A DNA stretch of 64,000 nucleotides, taken from the NCBI GenBank assembly GCA_027490155.1, contig JAIXYP010000060.1:1-64000 (forward strand), written 5' to 3'. The notes beneath the pieces were generated by a model, which saw nothing but the letters and a program-made list of their open reading frames with translations, was not told where the DNA came from and did not search any database. Positions 36,948 to 46,583 of the stretch are shown here, piece after piece; position 1 is the stretch's first letter; the number at the start of each line of letters is the position of its first letter. The stretch comes from Cytophagaceae bacterium (GTDB taxonomy: Bacteria > Bacteroidota > Bacteroidia > Cytophagales > Flexibacteraceae). The position numbers and the translations under genes were made by a program.

Positions 36948-39900
36948 TTACCGAATGCTAAACTGCTTGACTAAGCGTTTGCCATCCACTTCGATGGTCA
37001 TAAAGTACAGACCTGCTGGGGCAGTGATATCAGCAACATGCAAACGAGTGGTTTGACCTTCGGCCTGTGCTACTTTCTCGGACCAAAGGATCTGACCTAG
37101 GACATTGGTCAAAGTAGCATTTAATGGTAATGCGGCTGAGCCAATCTGAGGTACCTCTAACGTGAAGTTGCCACTATTTGGGTTCGGATATAGCTTCATC
37201 AAGTTGCTTAGCGATTTGTCGTTTGCCAACGAAACAACAGTGCTGGAGTCTAGTCGAACCTCGTTGAGGTACAAGATCTGGCCATATCCACCACGGTTGA
37301 TGAAGCCAAACTGGACATTGTCTTTGGTTAGAATGTTACCAGTCAGCGGCAAAACCATGTCTTGGAAGTCACTAGCATTGGTAGGCAAATACCAACCCGC
37401 AGTTGAGGCAGTTACTGTTGTCAGGTTAGCACCTGCAGCCGAAAACAATGTGGTCCAGCTAGTTCCGCAATCAGTAGTATAGGCTACGTCCAGTGTGTCT
37501 GGGTTGCCGGTATAGAACCGATAAGCATAGTTGAACGTAAGCTTTGGGGTACGGTAAAGCGAAAGGTTATAACCAGGGCTTACTAGGTAGTCTACCGAGC
37601 CACGGTTATCAGTTGGGTAATTATTGATGGAAGCACAAGGGCTAGGTAGACTACCACTAGCGGCACCAAGTGCGGAGAACAAAGTGTTACGCCAACGCCA
37701 AGTACTGTCCGCATTTCCGTTACGGATAACACGCCATCCAGGTGGTGGGAAGGTTGAGCTGTCAAAGGTTTCAACTGCTGGTAACGTTAAATTATCTGCA
37801 CCTTTCACGGTCACGTAGTCGGTCATCGTAACAGAGTCAGAACCAGCTGAATTGGTCACCTTTAGTTTAACACTATAAGTACCACCATTAGCATAAACCA
37901 CTGTTGGGCTAGCAGCATTGCTGGTAGCAGGTGTGCCACCAACAAAAGTCCACTCGCGGCTTGTTGGGGCCTCTAGGCTATTGTCTGTAAAGGTAAACGA
38001 GGCAGGAGCGCAACCAAAAGTAACGGAAGTTGACAAGATTGCGGTCGGGCGCAATACCGGGATCACTCCACTAATGTTAATGTTATCTAGGTAGATGTTG
38101 TTAGCGTTGGCTCCATGCCGAGACACAAAGGCAAACTGTACAAAACGCGCACCATCTAGCGAAGTAGGCAAAACTATACTATCTAATTTCCACTCAGCAT
38201 TGCCAGCAGTATAGCTGCCAGCAGTTGGCGTGGCGACGGTATTGAGTGAGTCGCCGATGTAGGTTTTGAGTGTAGTAAACGTTGTCCCACAGTCAGTAGA
38301 ATAAGAGACTATAAGGGTATCTGGGGCATCACCAGTCACATACTTTGCAGCCCGTGCAAACTTAAGTAAGCCTGCATTTACGCGTTCAAAGTTGTAGGGT
38401 GTAGTCCTGAGAGTATATACTCCTGGTGTGCTGACGTTATTATTGCTCGGTCGGACCGCAGCGCTTCCGCCTACACCGCTAAAGGCATTGCGGTTGGTGC
38501 GAGCCCAGCGGATGGCACCTGAAGCAGGGGTTTCCCAGTCGGCAGGCAAGGCAGCATTGGTAAATGCCTCATTAAACGGCAGGGAGCGACCGATAGGTTG
38601 ACACTTGAGGTATTGACCTTTCTGACGCATTCCGGCCGTTCCGCTTGGGTCTAGCCATGTTTTAAGCTGTGAGCCTGCAGCTGCTAGGGTATCCCAAGAT
38701 GTTGAAAAACGGCCATAATTATCTGGAGATTGTAAGTTTACACAAGAGGCACCACCACCGTACAGCTGACCTACGACATAGCCAGCACTGTCAAACAAAG
38801 GAGAACCACTGCTACCACCTTCGGTGGTGGATGTTGCCCATACAACTTGCCAAGATGCTGCCCGGGTGCCTCCCCAAACAACTGGACGTAATGCACGTGT
38901 ATAGGTTGAAATCTTTTTTATGTCGCCATCTGGGTGATGAATTCCGAACCCGTTAGGCGAGCGGAGGTAGCTACGGTTCCAGCCATTGAGGTAAACATTA
39001 TAGCTATTAGGAGGGCGGTTGGTGAGTTCTAACAAACAAAAATCGCTGTTGCCAGCACGTGATATCATGCGCGAACCTGATACGGTCTGTTGGTTAGCAG
39101 GGTTAGCAGCAGGGTTATTACAAGTGGGCGACTCCCAATTGAACCAGAAAACCCAGTTACCAACATTGGCACCCGAAGAACAATGGTTAGCTGTTAGGAA
39201 GTAGTTTTTGCCGCTGGCGTTTGCGGTGTTGACCATCGAGCCAGTACAAAGTCCACCGCCAGAGGCATCAGCAATCATCGCTACTGAACGGCGTTGGTCC
39301 AACCAGTTGTTGCCTTCAGGGCAAACCACATTACGGTTACAAGCGCCCGAAGTACCGAATCCGTTAATTGCCTTCGAGTCCTTATAGCCATGCACAATCG
39401 TCCCGATCGAGATCTGACCACGGAAATCTGCATCTGCTGGTTCAATGTACTCGAGTGTCACTTGGTCACCCCATGTAGGGGCAATGCCTAGGTTCAGCTC
39501 CGGCTGTTGGTTCCTGTTGCTAAATCCTCCTAAGTGATGGCTACGGTCTTTGTTGACAACATACAAAAGAGCACCATCTGGGATCAAAAACCGATTTAAG
39601 GCCATCATGATCGACTTGGCTCCTGGACTGCTTATAGAAAGGCGCCAAACTTTGTCACCACCGGGCAAAACAGACCAAACACCATCAGTAGCTGAGGACA
39701 ACTTAACTGGCAATGGCTTGCCAATCCGGAATGGCCGAGGCTCGGGATTAAGGGCCAAGACTCTGTCTTCTTCTTCAAGGGCACGCACGTCAACAGCTTC
39801 CATCAGGACAGTTGGCGGGGCCAGTAGGCGCGCATTAGGCAACGACCCCGGTGGGATCCCACCTTCACTGATTTGGGATAAGGCGCCTGAAGTTGTCAGT

Positions 39901-39950
39901 AGGCCTAGGGCCGCCGCAAGCATTAGCGGCCTGAGTATTGATTTTGTCAT
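36948..39950 (-). CDS. T9SS-secreted lysyl endopeptidase-like serine protease
   Basis: Secreted trypsin-fold protease of 1,000 residues (ATG at 39950, opening on signal peptide MTKSILRPLMLAAALG). A propeptide to about residue 200 precedes a catalytic domain closely resembling Achromobacter protease I. It starts GACNRNVVCPEG and has TANHC (His256), NSDFCLLEL (Asp303) and GGSSGSP (Ser381). By eye, the Lys-specificity Asp225 of protease I aligns with Asp410 in SPDNYGR and Trp169 with Trp359, but His210 is replaced by Tyr397. After it come a jelly-roll-like region (about 465-635), a PKD-like domain (about 637-720), a second jelly-roll (about 730-910) and a type A sorting domain (YPNPNSGNF to the end). 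Cleavage after Lys is inferred. Confidence 0.88.
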   Translation of the reverse strand: MTKSILRPLMLAAALGLLTTSGALSQISEGGIPPGSLPNARLLAPPTVLMEAVDVRALEEEDRVLALNPEPRPFRIGKPLPVKLSSATDGVWSVLPGGDKVWRLSISSPGAKSIMMALNRFLIPDGALLYVVNKDRSHHLGGFSNRNQQPELNLGIAPTWGDQVTLEYIEPADADFRGQISIGTIVHGYKDSKAINGFGTSGACNRNVVCPEGNNWLDQRRSVAMIADASGGGLCTGSMVNTANASGKNYFLTANHCSSGANVGNWVFWFNWESPTCNNPAANPANQQTVSGSRMISRAGNSDFCLLELTNRPPNSYNVYLNGWNRSYLRSPNGFGIHHPDGDIKKISTYTRALRPVVWGGTRAASWQVVWATSTTEGGSSGSPLFDSAGYVVGQLYGGGASCVNLQSPDNYGRFSTSWDTLAAAGSQLKTWLDPSGTAGMRQKGQYLKCQPIGRSLPFNEAFTNAALPADWETPASGAIRWARTNRNAFSGVGGSAAVRPSNNNVSTPGVYTLRTTPYNFERVNAGLLKFARAAKYVTGDAPDTLIVSYSTDCGTTFTTLKTYIGDSLNTVATPTAGSYTAGNAEWKLDSIVLPTSLDGARFVQFAFVSRHGANANNIYLDNINISGVIPVLRPTAILSTSVTFGCAPASFTFTDNSLEAPTSREWTFVGGTPATSNAASPTVVYANGGTYSVKLKVTNSAGSDSVTMTDYVTVKGADNLTLPAVETFDSSTFPPPGWRVIRNGNADSTWRWRNTLFSALGAASGSLPSPCASINNYPTDNRGSVDYLVSPGYNLSLYRTPKLTFNYAYRFYTGNPDTLDVAYTTDCGTSWTTLFSAAGANLTTVTASTAGWYLPTNASDFQDMVLPLTGNILTKDNVQFGFINRGGYGQILYLNEVRLDSSTVVSLANDKSLSNLMKLYPNPNSGNFTLEVPQIGSAALPLNATLTNVLGQILWSEKVAQAEGQTTRLHVADITAPAGLYFMTIEVDGKRLVKQFSIR

Positions 39951-39986
39951 GATAGACAGCACTGATTGTGAGACTGAACGATGTAT

Positions 39987-40016
39987 CAATAGTAAGAAAA
40001 TGCCAAGATATGCAAA
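39987..40016 (-). promoter_or_regulatory. Putative promoter of the secreted protease gene
   Basis: On the minus strand TTTG (40016-40013), an 18-base spacer and TACTATTG (39994-39987, 7 of 8 to TAnnTTTG) give a near-consensus Bacteroidota promoter. Transcription would start near 39980, about 30 bases before the ATG at 39950, supporting that start. Confidence 0.5.
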
Positions 40017-40183
40017 CGCAGCAACATGATAGGCGATTTGCCCCCCAACGAGCTCAATTTATAGACAAGTGTAGACTAAGATAGGTTGCCTACAATTTGC
40101 AAACAGCTTGATTTTGGCCCGCTAGTTATGAGTACGCAAGCAAATTTCGGGTCTGGGCCCTAACTTGCGCCCTACCATACACT

Positions 40184-42511
40184 ATGACCAAGCACCAACA
40201 ACCAAAGCCAGTATCAATTGCCGTATTGCTGCTGATAATGGCCTTTTCATTAATAGCGCCGACAATTTGGGCACAAAGCCAGGGCCATTGGGAAAACGAT
40301 AAGCCAAAGGTTGTGTTGTCAGAGGTGCTGATCGACAATTATCAGATTAGGGTCAGCACAACGAAAGGCAACATCAAGATTGATGGTCAGCTATTTGAGC
40401 AGGACTGGAAAGAAGCAGATTCGATCAAGCAATTCTACCAAAACTACCCTTATGATACTGGCTATGCCTTCTCCGGAACGGTTGTCCGGATGATGCGAGA
40501 CGACAAATACCTCTATATCAGTGCCGTCTGCCAAGACCAAATTCAGGGCAGATATATTTCTACCAGCCTGGCTCGAGATTGGAACACCAGAGACACCGAT
40601 GGGTTTCAATGGGTAATTGATCCTTTTTTGGATAAAACCAATGGGTTTGGCTTCGCTGTCTCTGCTTATGGGGCTCAGCGCGAAGGCCTCATAAGCAGTG
40701 GAGGAAATGGAGGCATCAATACCTCCTGGGACAATAAATGGTATAGTGCGGTATCCCAACACCACGGCTATTGGGTTATGGAAGCCGCTATCCCGTTCAA
40801 AAGCCTGCGATACAAAGCTAACCTAGCCCACTGGCGCATCAACTTTGCCCGGACTGACTACAAACGCAACGAGATGAGCGTTTGGGTGCCGATGTTCCGC
40901 AACTTTTCGATTGCTAACCTCGGCTTTACAGGCAAAGCAACTTTTGATGATCCTGTACCTAAAGCAGGCTCCAATGTTTCGATTATCCCTTACGGCAACC
41001 TCAGGCTGAACCAAGAAAAAAAAACAGACGGTAGCTTTACCAATAAAGGCGAGCCAAGTGCAGGCCTTGATGCCAAAGTTGGCCTTGGAAGTGCCACAAA
41101 CCTTGACCTGACGATCAACCCAGACTTTTCGCAGGTGGAAGTTGACAGGCAAGTGACCAATCTGAGCCGGTTTGAGCTATTTTTCCCTGAGAGACGCAAC
41201 TTCTTTTTGGAAAACCAAGACGTTTTTGACGGCTATGGTAGCGCTAGGGTCCGTCCCTTTTTTAGCCGACGAATCGGTATCGCGCTGGACACAGGCTTAG
41301 GTCTATATGTTAACAATCCCATCCTACTTGGGGCTAGGCTCACAGGTAAATTGGGTCAGGATTGGCGTCTTGGTGTATTGGCTGCTCAAACGGCCAATAA
41401 CCCAACTGCTGGCAACAAGGGTCAAAACGATGTTATGATCTCAGTCCAGCGGCGTGTATTTGATAGGTCTTTTGTGTCAGCATTCCTTATCAACAAACAA
41501 GGGATAGGAAGTGCTAATGGACTTAGCTTTGGCACCTATGACAATGACTTCTCACGGAATGCAGGCCTCGAGTACAACCTCATTTCGGCAGATAACCGTT
41601 GGACAGGCAAGGCATTTTATCACCTATCACAAACTGGTCGTTTGCAGGACAGTAGACTAATTGACAACAAGGCAATGGCTGCTGGAATTAACCTAGCCTA
41701 CAATGATCGCAACCTTTCTTTTGAAATCTCAGCAGAAAATGTTGGGAGCAACTACACTGCCGATCTAGGGTTTAGGCCCAGATCCAACTTTACCTACCTT
41801 TCTCCCGAGGCTGGCTACGTTTTTTTATGTAAAAAAGGACCTATTGCTAGCCATGGTCCTTATTTGGCGGGCGAGCTTTACCTGATGCCCAACCTAAATG
41901 GCCAGTACAGGCTAACTGACCATAATTTTGACCTGAGCTATTATGTTGCAGATAACAGCACCCGAAGCTTGCGCCTAGCAGTGGGACAAGACTTTATTTA
42001 TCTATTTGCCCCATTTAATCCTTCGGTTAGTACCGGAGGTGATACATTAAGTCGTGGCAGCTCCTACACAACACAATATATCAGGGGTTCATACGCTAGT
42101 GATATTCGTAAACCTATATTTTTGAATTTGGCAGCAAGTTATGGTGGCTTTTATGTCGGCACCAAATTCAGTGCAGATGCCACGCTCAACTATCGCCTTA
42201 TGCCCTATATGGCCCTCGGTATCACGGCCAACTATAACAGGCTAAATTTACCAGAAACATGGGGCAGTAAGGACCTATGGCTCCTAGGACCTAATATCAA
42301 CCTGACCATGACCAATAATTTGTTTTTCAAGGTTTATTACCAGTACAACACACAGATAAACAACACCAACATCAATGCACGGCTCCAGTGGCGTTACAGC
42401 CCAGCCTCTGATTTGTTTATCGTCTATACTGACAACTATACCATTAGCAACAATATGCAGTTCAAAAACAGGGCATTGGTACTGAAGCTGACCTATTGGC
42501 TCAATGCCTAA
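40184..42511 (+). CDS. DUF5916 outer-membrane protein with CBM9-like domain
   Basis: Secreted or outer-membrane protein of 775 residues. A signal peptide (about 1-31, ending TIWAQ) precedes a CBM9-like sugar-binding domain (about 50-240; IKIDGQLFEQDWKEAD, RDDKYLYISAVC). The rest is beta-rich with repeated alternating hydrophobic strands ending in an aromatic-rich tail (LVLKLTYWLNA), as expected for an outer-membrane barrel; this is the DUF5916 layout. The family's function is not established, but its position first in a run of glycan hydrolases suggests polysaccharide binding or transport at the surface. The next gene starts 71 bases on. Confidence 0.82.
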   Translation: MTKHQQPKPVSIAVLLLIMAFSLIAPTIWAQSQGHWENDKPKVVLSEVLIDNYQIRVSTTKGNIKIDGQLFEQDWKEADSIKQFYQNYPYDTGYAFSGTVVRMMRDDKYLYISAVCQDQIQGRYISTSLARDWNTRDTDGFQWVIDPFLDKTNGFGFAVSAYGAQREGLISSGGNGGINTSWDNKWYSAVSQHHGYWVMEAAIPFKSLRYKANLAHWRINFARTDYKRNEMSVWVPMFRNFSIANLGFTGKATFDDPVPKAGSNVSIIPYGNLRLNQEKKTDGSFTNKGEPSAGLDAKVGLGSATNLDLTINPDFSQVEVDRQVTNLSRFELFFPERRNFFLENQDVFDGYGSARVRPFFSRRIGIALDTGLGLYVNNPILLGARLTGKLGQDWRLGVLAAQTANNPTAGNKGQNDVMISVQRRVFDRSFVSAFLINKQGIGSANGLSFGTYDNDFSRNAGLEYNLISADNRWTGKAFYHLSQTGRLQDSRLIDNKAMAAGINLAYNDRNLSFEISAENVGSNYTADLGFRPRSNFTYLSPEAGYVFLCKKGPIASHGPYLAGELYLMPNLNGQYRLTDHNFDLSYYVADNSTRSLRLAVGQDFIYLFAPFNPSVSTGGDTLSRGSSYTTQYIRGSYASDIRKPIFLNLAASYGGFYVGTKFSADATLNYRLMPYMALGITANYNRLNLPETWGSKDLWLLGPNINLTMTNNLFFKVYYQYNTQINNTNINARLQWRYSPASDLFIVYTDNYTISNNMQFKNRALVLKLTYWLNA

Positions 42512-42582
42512 GATTGGACCACTGCTGCTAACTTGCATCTTGGTAGGTTGCCTATCCAATTGTACTGAAACGCTTTATCAGA

Positions 42583-45327
42583 ATGACACACCGACTAGTA
42601 ACAATCACCTCCTTCATGGTACAGACATCCAGAAGCATCAGCTCTCCTCAAAATTCATCCCGATCCTTTTACTTGGCGTTGGTTTGCTTGTTGGCCTTAA
42701 CAATGCTTGGAGGAACTGCCTGGGCCCAACGGACACAAACAACCCTAAACGACAATTGGCGGTTTCAGCGCGAAGAAATTGAGGCTGCCTCCAGCCCTAC
42801 ATTTGATGACCAAAAGTGGGAACGGGTCAATGTGCCGCATAGCTATAACACCCATGATGCCTTTGATAATGTCAAGGGATATTACGAAGGCCCTGCTTGG
42901 TACCGCAAAACGTTCAGGATCAGCGAGGTGGACCCCAATAAAAACTACTATACCCAGTTCGAAGGGGCCAACAAAATGGCCGATGTATGGCTCAATGGCA
43001 ATAAATTAGGCCAACATCAAGGTGGATATACTGCCTTTGTATTTGACGTCACCCCGTACCTCAGGGCTGGTGCCAATGTACTCGCAGTCCGTGTTGACAA
43101 TAGCACTAAACTAGAAATCGCCCCAATTTCTGCCGACTTTACCTTTTACGGTGGTATAACCCGCGATGTCTGGATGATTAGCACCCCAAAGGCGCATTTA
43201 GGAGTGCTGGAACCTTACCAAAACAGCTTCTGGTACCGCAAATTCAAGGTTGATAGCACCAAAGGACAAGTAGAGGTCGAAATCCCAGTTTTTAACAAAA
43301 GCCTTAGCAAAAGCCTCAAGGCAGAGCTCACAGTCAATCTGTTGGATGCCAAACGCCAAATCAAAGGGAGCTTCAAGACGGCCATTAGCTTGGGTGCCAA
43401 CAAGGATAAAATCTACAAAGGCTTGATATCGGTTGTCAAACCAACCCTCTGGAGCCCATCGACACCTTACCTCTACACCGTGGAGGCTATATTGTCAACC
43501 AAGGACAAGACCCCAATTGTGCTGGACCAGGTACAGCAACCACTAGGCTGGCGTTGGTTTAGGTTTGATGCTGACAGTGGCTTTTTCCTCAATGGCCAAC
43601 CACTCAAGCTAATGGGCACCAATCGCCATCAGGATCGTGCCAACATTGGTCCAGAGTTGACAGATGCCATGCATGTCCAGGACATTGAGCACCTTAAAGC
43701 GATGGGTGCCAATTTTATCCGAATTGCACACTACCCACAAGATCCGGCCCTACTCAATGCCTGTGACCGTTTAGGGATATTGGCCTGGGAGGAGATTCCG
43801 ATCGTGAACCAGATCAGCACTACAGGTGCCTTCACCAACAGCTGCTTGGCCCAGATGAGCGACATGGTCAATCAGCACCGCAATCACCCTAGCATCATCA
43901 TATGGGGATACATGAACGAGGTCCTGATCAAATTGCCAAGGGAAGACCAAGATGGCTATATGGCCAAAGTAGTGGGCCTAGCCAAAAAACTAGACAGCCT
44001 TGCACGGACCAGAGACCCCGAACGTTTCACGGCTATGGCCCTGCATAACAGCGAAAACTATAACAAATGTGGCCTTCCTAACGTGCCTCAGGTAGTAGGA
44101 TGGAACTTCTACCATGGTTGGTACCATGACACTTTTGAAGACTTTGGCAAACGTATGGATAAGGAGCATGCCCAATATCCGAAGCGTGTCCACCTGATTG
44201 CTGAGTATGGTGCAGGCATGGATGGCCGGGTCTTTAGTACCAATCCCAACATCTATGATTTTACACCGCAATGGGGTCAAGCCTACCATGAGAGTTACTA
44301 CCGGCAAATTATGGAGCGTCCTTACATAGCTGGTGGCGCACTCTGGAACTTGGTTGACTTTGGAAGCGAGGGGCGCAAAGAGACCATGCCTCATATCAAC
44401 AACAAAGGGATGTTGACGATGGACCGTCGCCGCAAGGATGTCTACTATTTCTACCAAGCTGCCCTAACCCCGGCAAAAAATGCAGTGGTTTATATCGCCG
44501 AGCGAGATAGACCGTATCGTAAAGTGACCATTGCCCAAGGATGGAAATATGTGCGCCAGCCAATCAAGATTTATAGCAACCAAGGTGAGGTTGAAATCTT
44601 CGTCAATGACAAAAACCAAGGCAAGGTTAAGCTGACCAACTTCACGGCCAAACATGATATTGTCCTTGTTCCTGGTACCAACAAAGTGGTCGTTTGGGCT
44701 TATGATGCCATCGGTGGTGGCAAAACATCCGACACCTACGATATTGAAGTTGAGTTCCAGCCAGAAAACCTATCTAGCGAGGCACATCCCTTCCGCGAAG
44801 TTGCCATCAATTGCGGGTCAAATGCCGACTTTACTGATCCGCTAACCAACCAAGTTTATGAGGCAGACAAGGCCTACAAATCCGGTAGTTTTGGCTTTGT
44901 CGGCGGTCGTACCTTCATGAACTTCAAGAGGATAGGCTCGCAGGACGAGATCATAGGCACAGACAAACAGCCCGTATTCCAAACTCGTCGTGATAGCCTT
45001 AGCAGCTATCGGTTTGATGTGCCAGCTGGCCAGTACGAGGTCGAGCTGATGTGGGCCGAAACCGACCCAAAAGCCAAAAGTGTGGTTTATGACCTAGCTG
45101 GCCAAGTCCAGAATGCCACAAGCGCCACCACTGAGCGCAGCCAGGATGTGGATATCAATGGCCTACCCTTCGTGCGGGACCTCAATTTGATCCGTGATTA
45201 TGGCTTCAACCTAGCAGTGACAAAACGTGCAAATATTATCGTCAGCGGCAAGGAAGGCATAGAGGTTAACTTTAAAGCCAATAAGGGACTAACAACCATA
45301 AGTGGCATTCGGGTCCGGAAACTTTAG
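42583..45327 (+). CDS. GH2 beta-galactosidase-like glycosidase with malectin-type C-terminus
   Basis: Exported retaining glycosidase of 914 residues. The signal peptide (about 29-48, GTAWAQ) has a long n-region, so ATG at 42616 is a possible alternative start. The order is a sugar-binding jelly-roll (about 50-210), an immunoglobulin-like domain (about 215-325) and a TIM barrel. The barrel carries acid/base Glu446 in WGYMNE and nucleophile Glu541 in AEYGAG. A DUF4982-like strand region follows and a malectin-like domain lies at about 728-914 (AINCGSNADF). The substrate may be beta-galactoside or another beta-glycoside. It is 32 bases upstream of the esterase and cotranscribed. Confidence 0.85.
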   Translation: MTHRLVTITSFMVQTSRSISSPQNSSRSFYLALVCLLALTMLGGTAWAQRTQTTLNDNWRFQREEIEAASSPTFDDQKWERVNVPHSYNTHDAFDNVKGYYEGPAWYRKTFRISEVDPNKNYYTQFEGANKMADVWLNGNKLGQHQGGYTAFVFDVTPYLRAGANVLAVRVDNSTKLEIAPISADFTFYGGITRDVWMISTPKAHLGVLEPYQNSFWYRKFKVDSTKGQVEVEIPVFNKSLSKSLKAELTVNLLDAKRQIKGSFKTAISLGANKDKIYKGLISVVKPTLWSPSTPYLYTVEAILSTKDKTPIVLDQVQQPLGWRWFRFDADSGFFLNGQPLKLMGTNRHQDRANIGPELTDAMHVQDIEHLKAMGANFIRIAHYPQDPALLNACDRLGILAWEEIPIVNQISTTGAFTNSCLAQMSDMVNQHRNHPSIIIWGYMNEVLIKLPREDQDGYMAKVVGLAKKLDSLARTRDPERFTAMALHNSENYNKCGLPNVPQVVGWNFYHGWYHDTFEDFGKRMDKEHAQYPKRVHLIAEYGAGMDGRVFSTNPNIYDFTPQWGQAYHESYYRQIMERPYIAGGALWNLVDFGSEGRKETMPHINNKGMLTMDRRRKDVYYFYQAALTPAKNAVVYIAERDRPYRKVTIAQGWKYVRQPIKIYSNQGEVEIFVNDKNQGKVKLTNFTAKHDIVLVPGTNKVVVWAYDAIGGGKTSDTYDIEVEFQPENLSSEAHPFREVAINCGSNADFTDPLTNQVYEADKAYKSGSFGFVGGRTFMNFKRIGSQDEIIGTDKQPVFQTRRDSLSSYRFDVPAGQYEVELMWAETDPKAKSVVYDLAGQVQNATSATTERSQDVDINGLPFVRDLNLIRDYGFNLAVTKRANIIVSGKEGIEVNFKANKGLTTISGIRVRKL

Positions 45328-45359
45328 GGGAGCATCTCAATACTAGCCCCTTATCGGCG

Positions 45360-46379
45360 ATGGGAAAACGTAGGCAATTTATTTGGCAGCTCATGACTGG
45401 TGGTTTGGCCGCTGGTTTGGCACCTAACGCTTTTAGCAAGGTGGGGCCAATGGTCAAATCGTTTAGTCAAAACCCAGCCAATGAAATCGAAGGGCTCGAT
45501 ATTTTGGCTGAATATGCTGGTGAACCACAGGCTCTTTGGGCATCCTTAGCCTTAGATGGTCCTGGCCATGATGGTGTCGGAACAGCACCAAGTCTAGTTT
45601 GGTACTGGCCAAAGGAGACCTCAAACATCCCCAAAGGACTAATCTTGATTTGCCCAGGTGGCGGCTACCTCCGCCATGCCCCACACGAAGGCAGAGACAT
45701 CGCGCAATTCCTCAACAATCAGGGATATGCAGCAGGTGTAGTGCACTATACAGTCAAACCAAAACAACACTACCGCCCCTTTCAGGATATACGACGTGCA
45801 ATGTTATTGGCCAGACAACGTGTCGCCAAAGCCTTTACAGAAGGCAAAATCCTGAGTCACAAGATTGGTTTGATCGGCTTCAGCGCTGGTGGGCATGTGG
45901 CCGCAACCATGGGGCGTAATCCTGCATTCTTGATCAATAAATTGGCAGCTGACCCTTTGCAAGTGCAGGATGATCAGCTCCTTAGCCTTTACAATCCAGT
46001 GCCTGATGTCTTAGTGTTGGGCTATCCTGTGATCAGCATGACAACCTTTGCCCACATGGGTAGTGTCAAGACCCTCCTAAGCCATGATGACAAGTCAGTT
46101 GGTTTGCCAGATAACCTTGCCCTGCGGGAGCAGTTCAGTCACCAACTCAATGTTGGGCCAGGTTTCCCACCGACATTTTTGTTCCACACTGCTAATGACA
46201 AAGCTGTTCCTGTCCAGAACAGTATCTCGCTTTCCGAGGCTTGCATCAAACAAGGTATCCCGACCGAACTGCATCTTTTCCCTGATGGTAAACATGGTAT
46301 AGGGCTGGCCCAAAATTTCCCTTATCTGGCTGTTTGGCCCTCTTTGATGATCGCTTGGCTAGGCAGCCACATCAAATAA
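45360..46379 (+). CDS. Tat-exported alpha/beta-hydrolase (acetyl-xylan/carbohydrate esterase type)
   Basis: Predicted exported esterase of 339 residues. The N-terminus GKRRQFIWQLMTGGLAAGL carries a twin-arginine pair followed by a hydrophobic stretch, consistent with Tat export. The oxyanion-hole motif ICPGGGYLRHAPHEG (about 97-111) and nucleophile GFSAGG (Ser175), with Asp280 (HTANDKAVP) and His312 (DGKHGIG), form a complete triad. The motif set matches BD-FAE-like esterases that remove acetyl groups from plant polysaccharide. Its place between a GH2 and a GH28 gene fits de-acetylation of pectin or xylan side chains. Confidence 0.84.
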   Translation: MGKRRQFIWQLMTGGLAAGLAPNAFSKVGPMVKSFSQNPANEIEGLDILAEYAGEPQALWASLALDGPGHDGVGTAPSLVWYWPKETSNIPKGLILICPGGGYLRHAPHEGRDIAQFLNNQGYAAGVVHYTVKPKQHYRPFQDIRRAMLLARQRVAKAFTEGKILSHKIGLIGFSAGGHVAATMGRNPAFLINKLAADPLQVQDDQLLSLYNPVPDVLVLGYPVISMTTFAHMGSVKTLLSHDDKSVGLPDNLALREQFSHQLNVGPGFPPTFLFHTANDKAVPVQNSISLSEACIKQGIPTELHLFPDGKHGIGLAQNFPYLAVWPSLMIAWLGSHIK

Positions 46380-46583
46380 TCCCTGTTTGTAGCTTCCCAA
46401 CCCCTTTGAATCGGTCAAGTATTGGATACAGCCTTGATTCTGCCATCATTTTAAGCCTTATTATTGCATTGGTATCCAAGTTCAGATGCCGACAGTAAGG
46501 CCTGATCGACACCTCATTTTACTGGCTTAGACCAGACCAACCTATTTTCATTTTCATTGTCTGAGCGCTTTAAATCTAATTGT

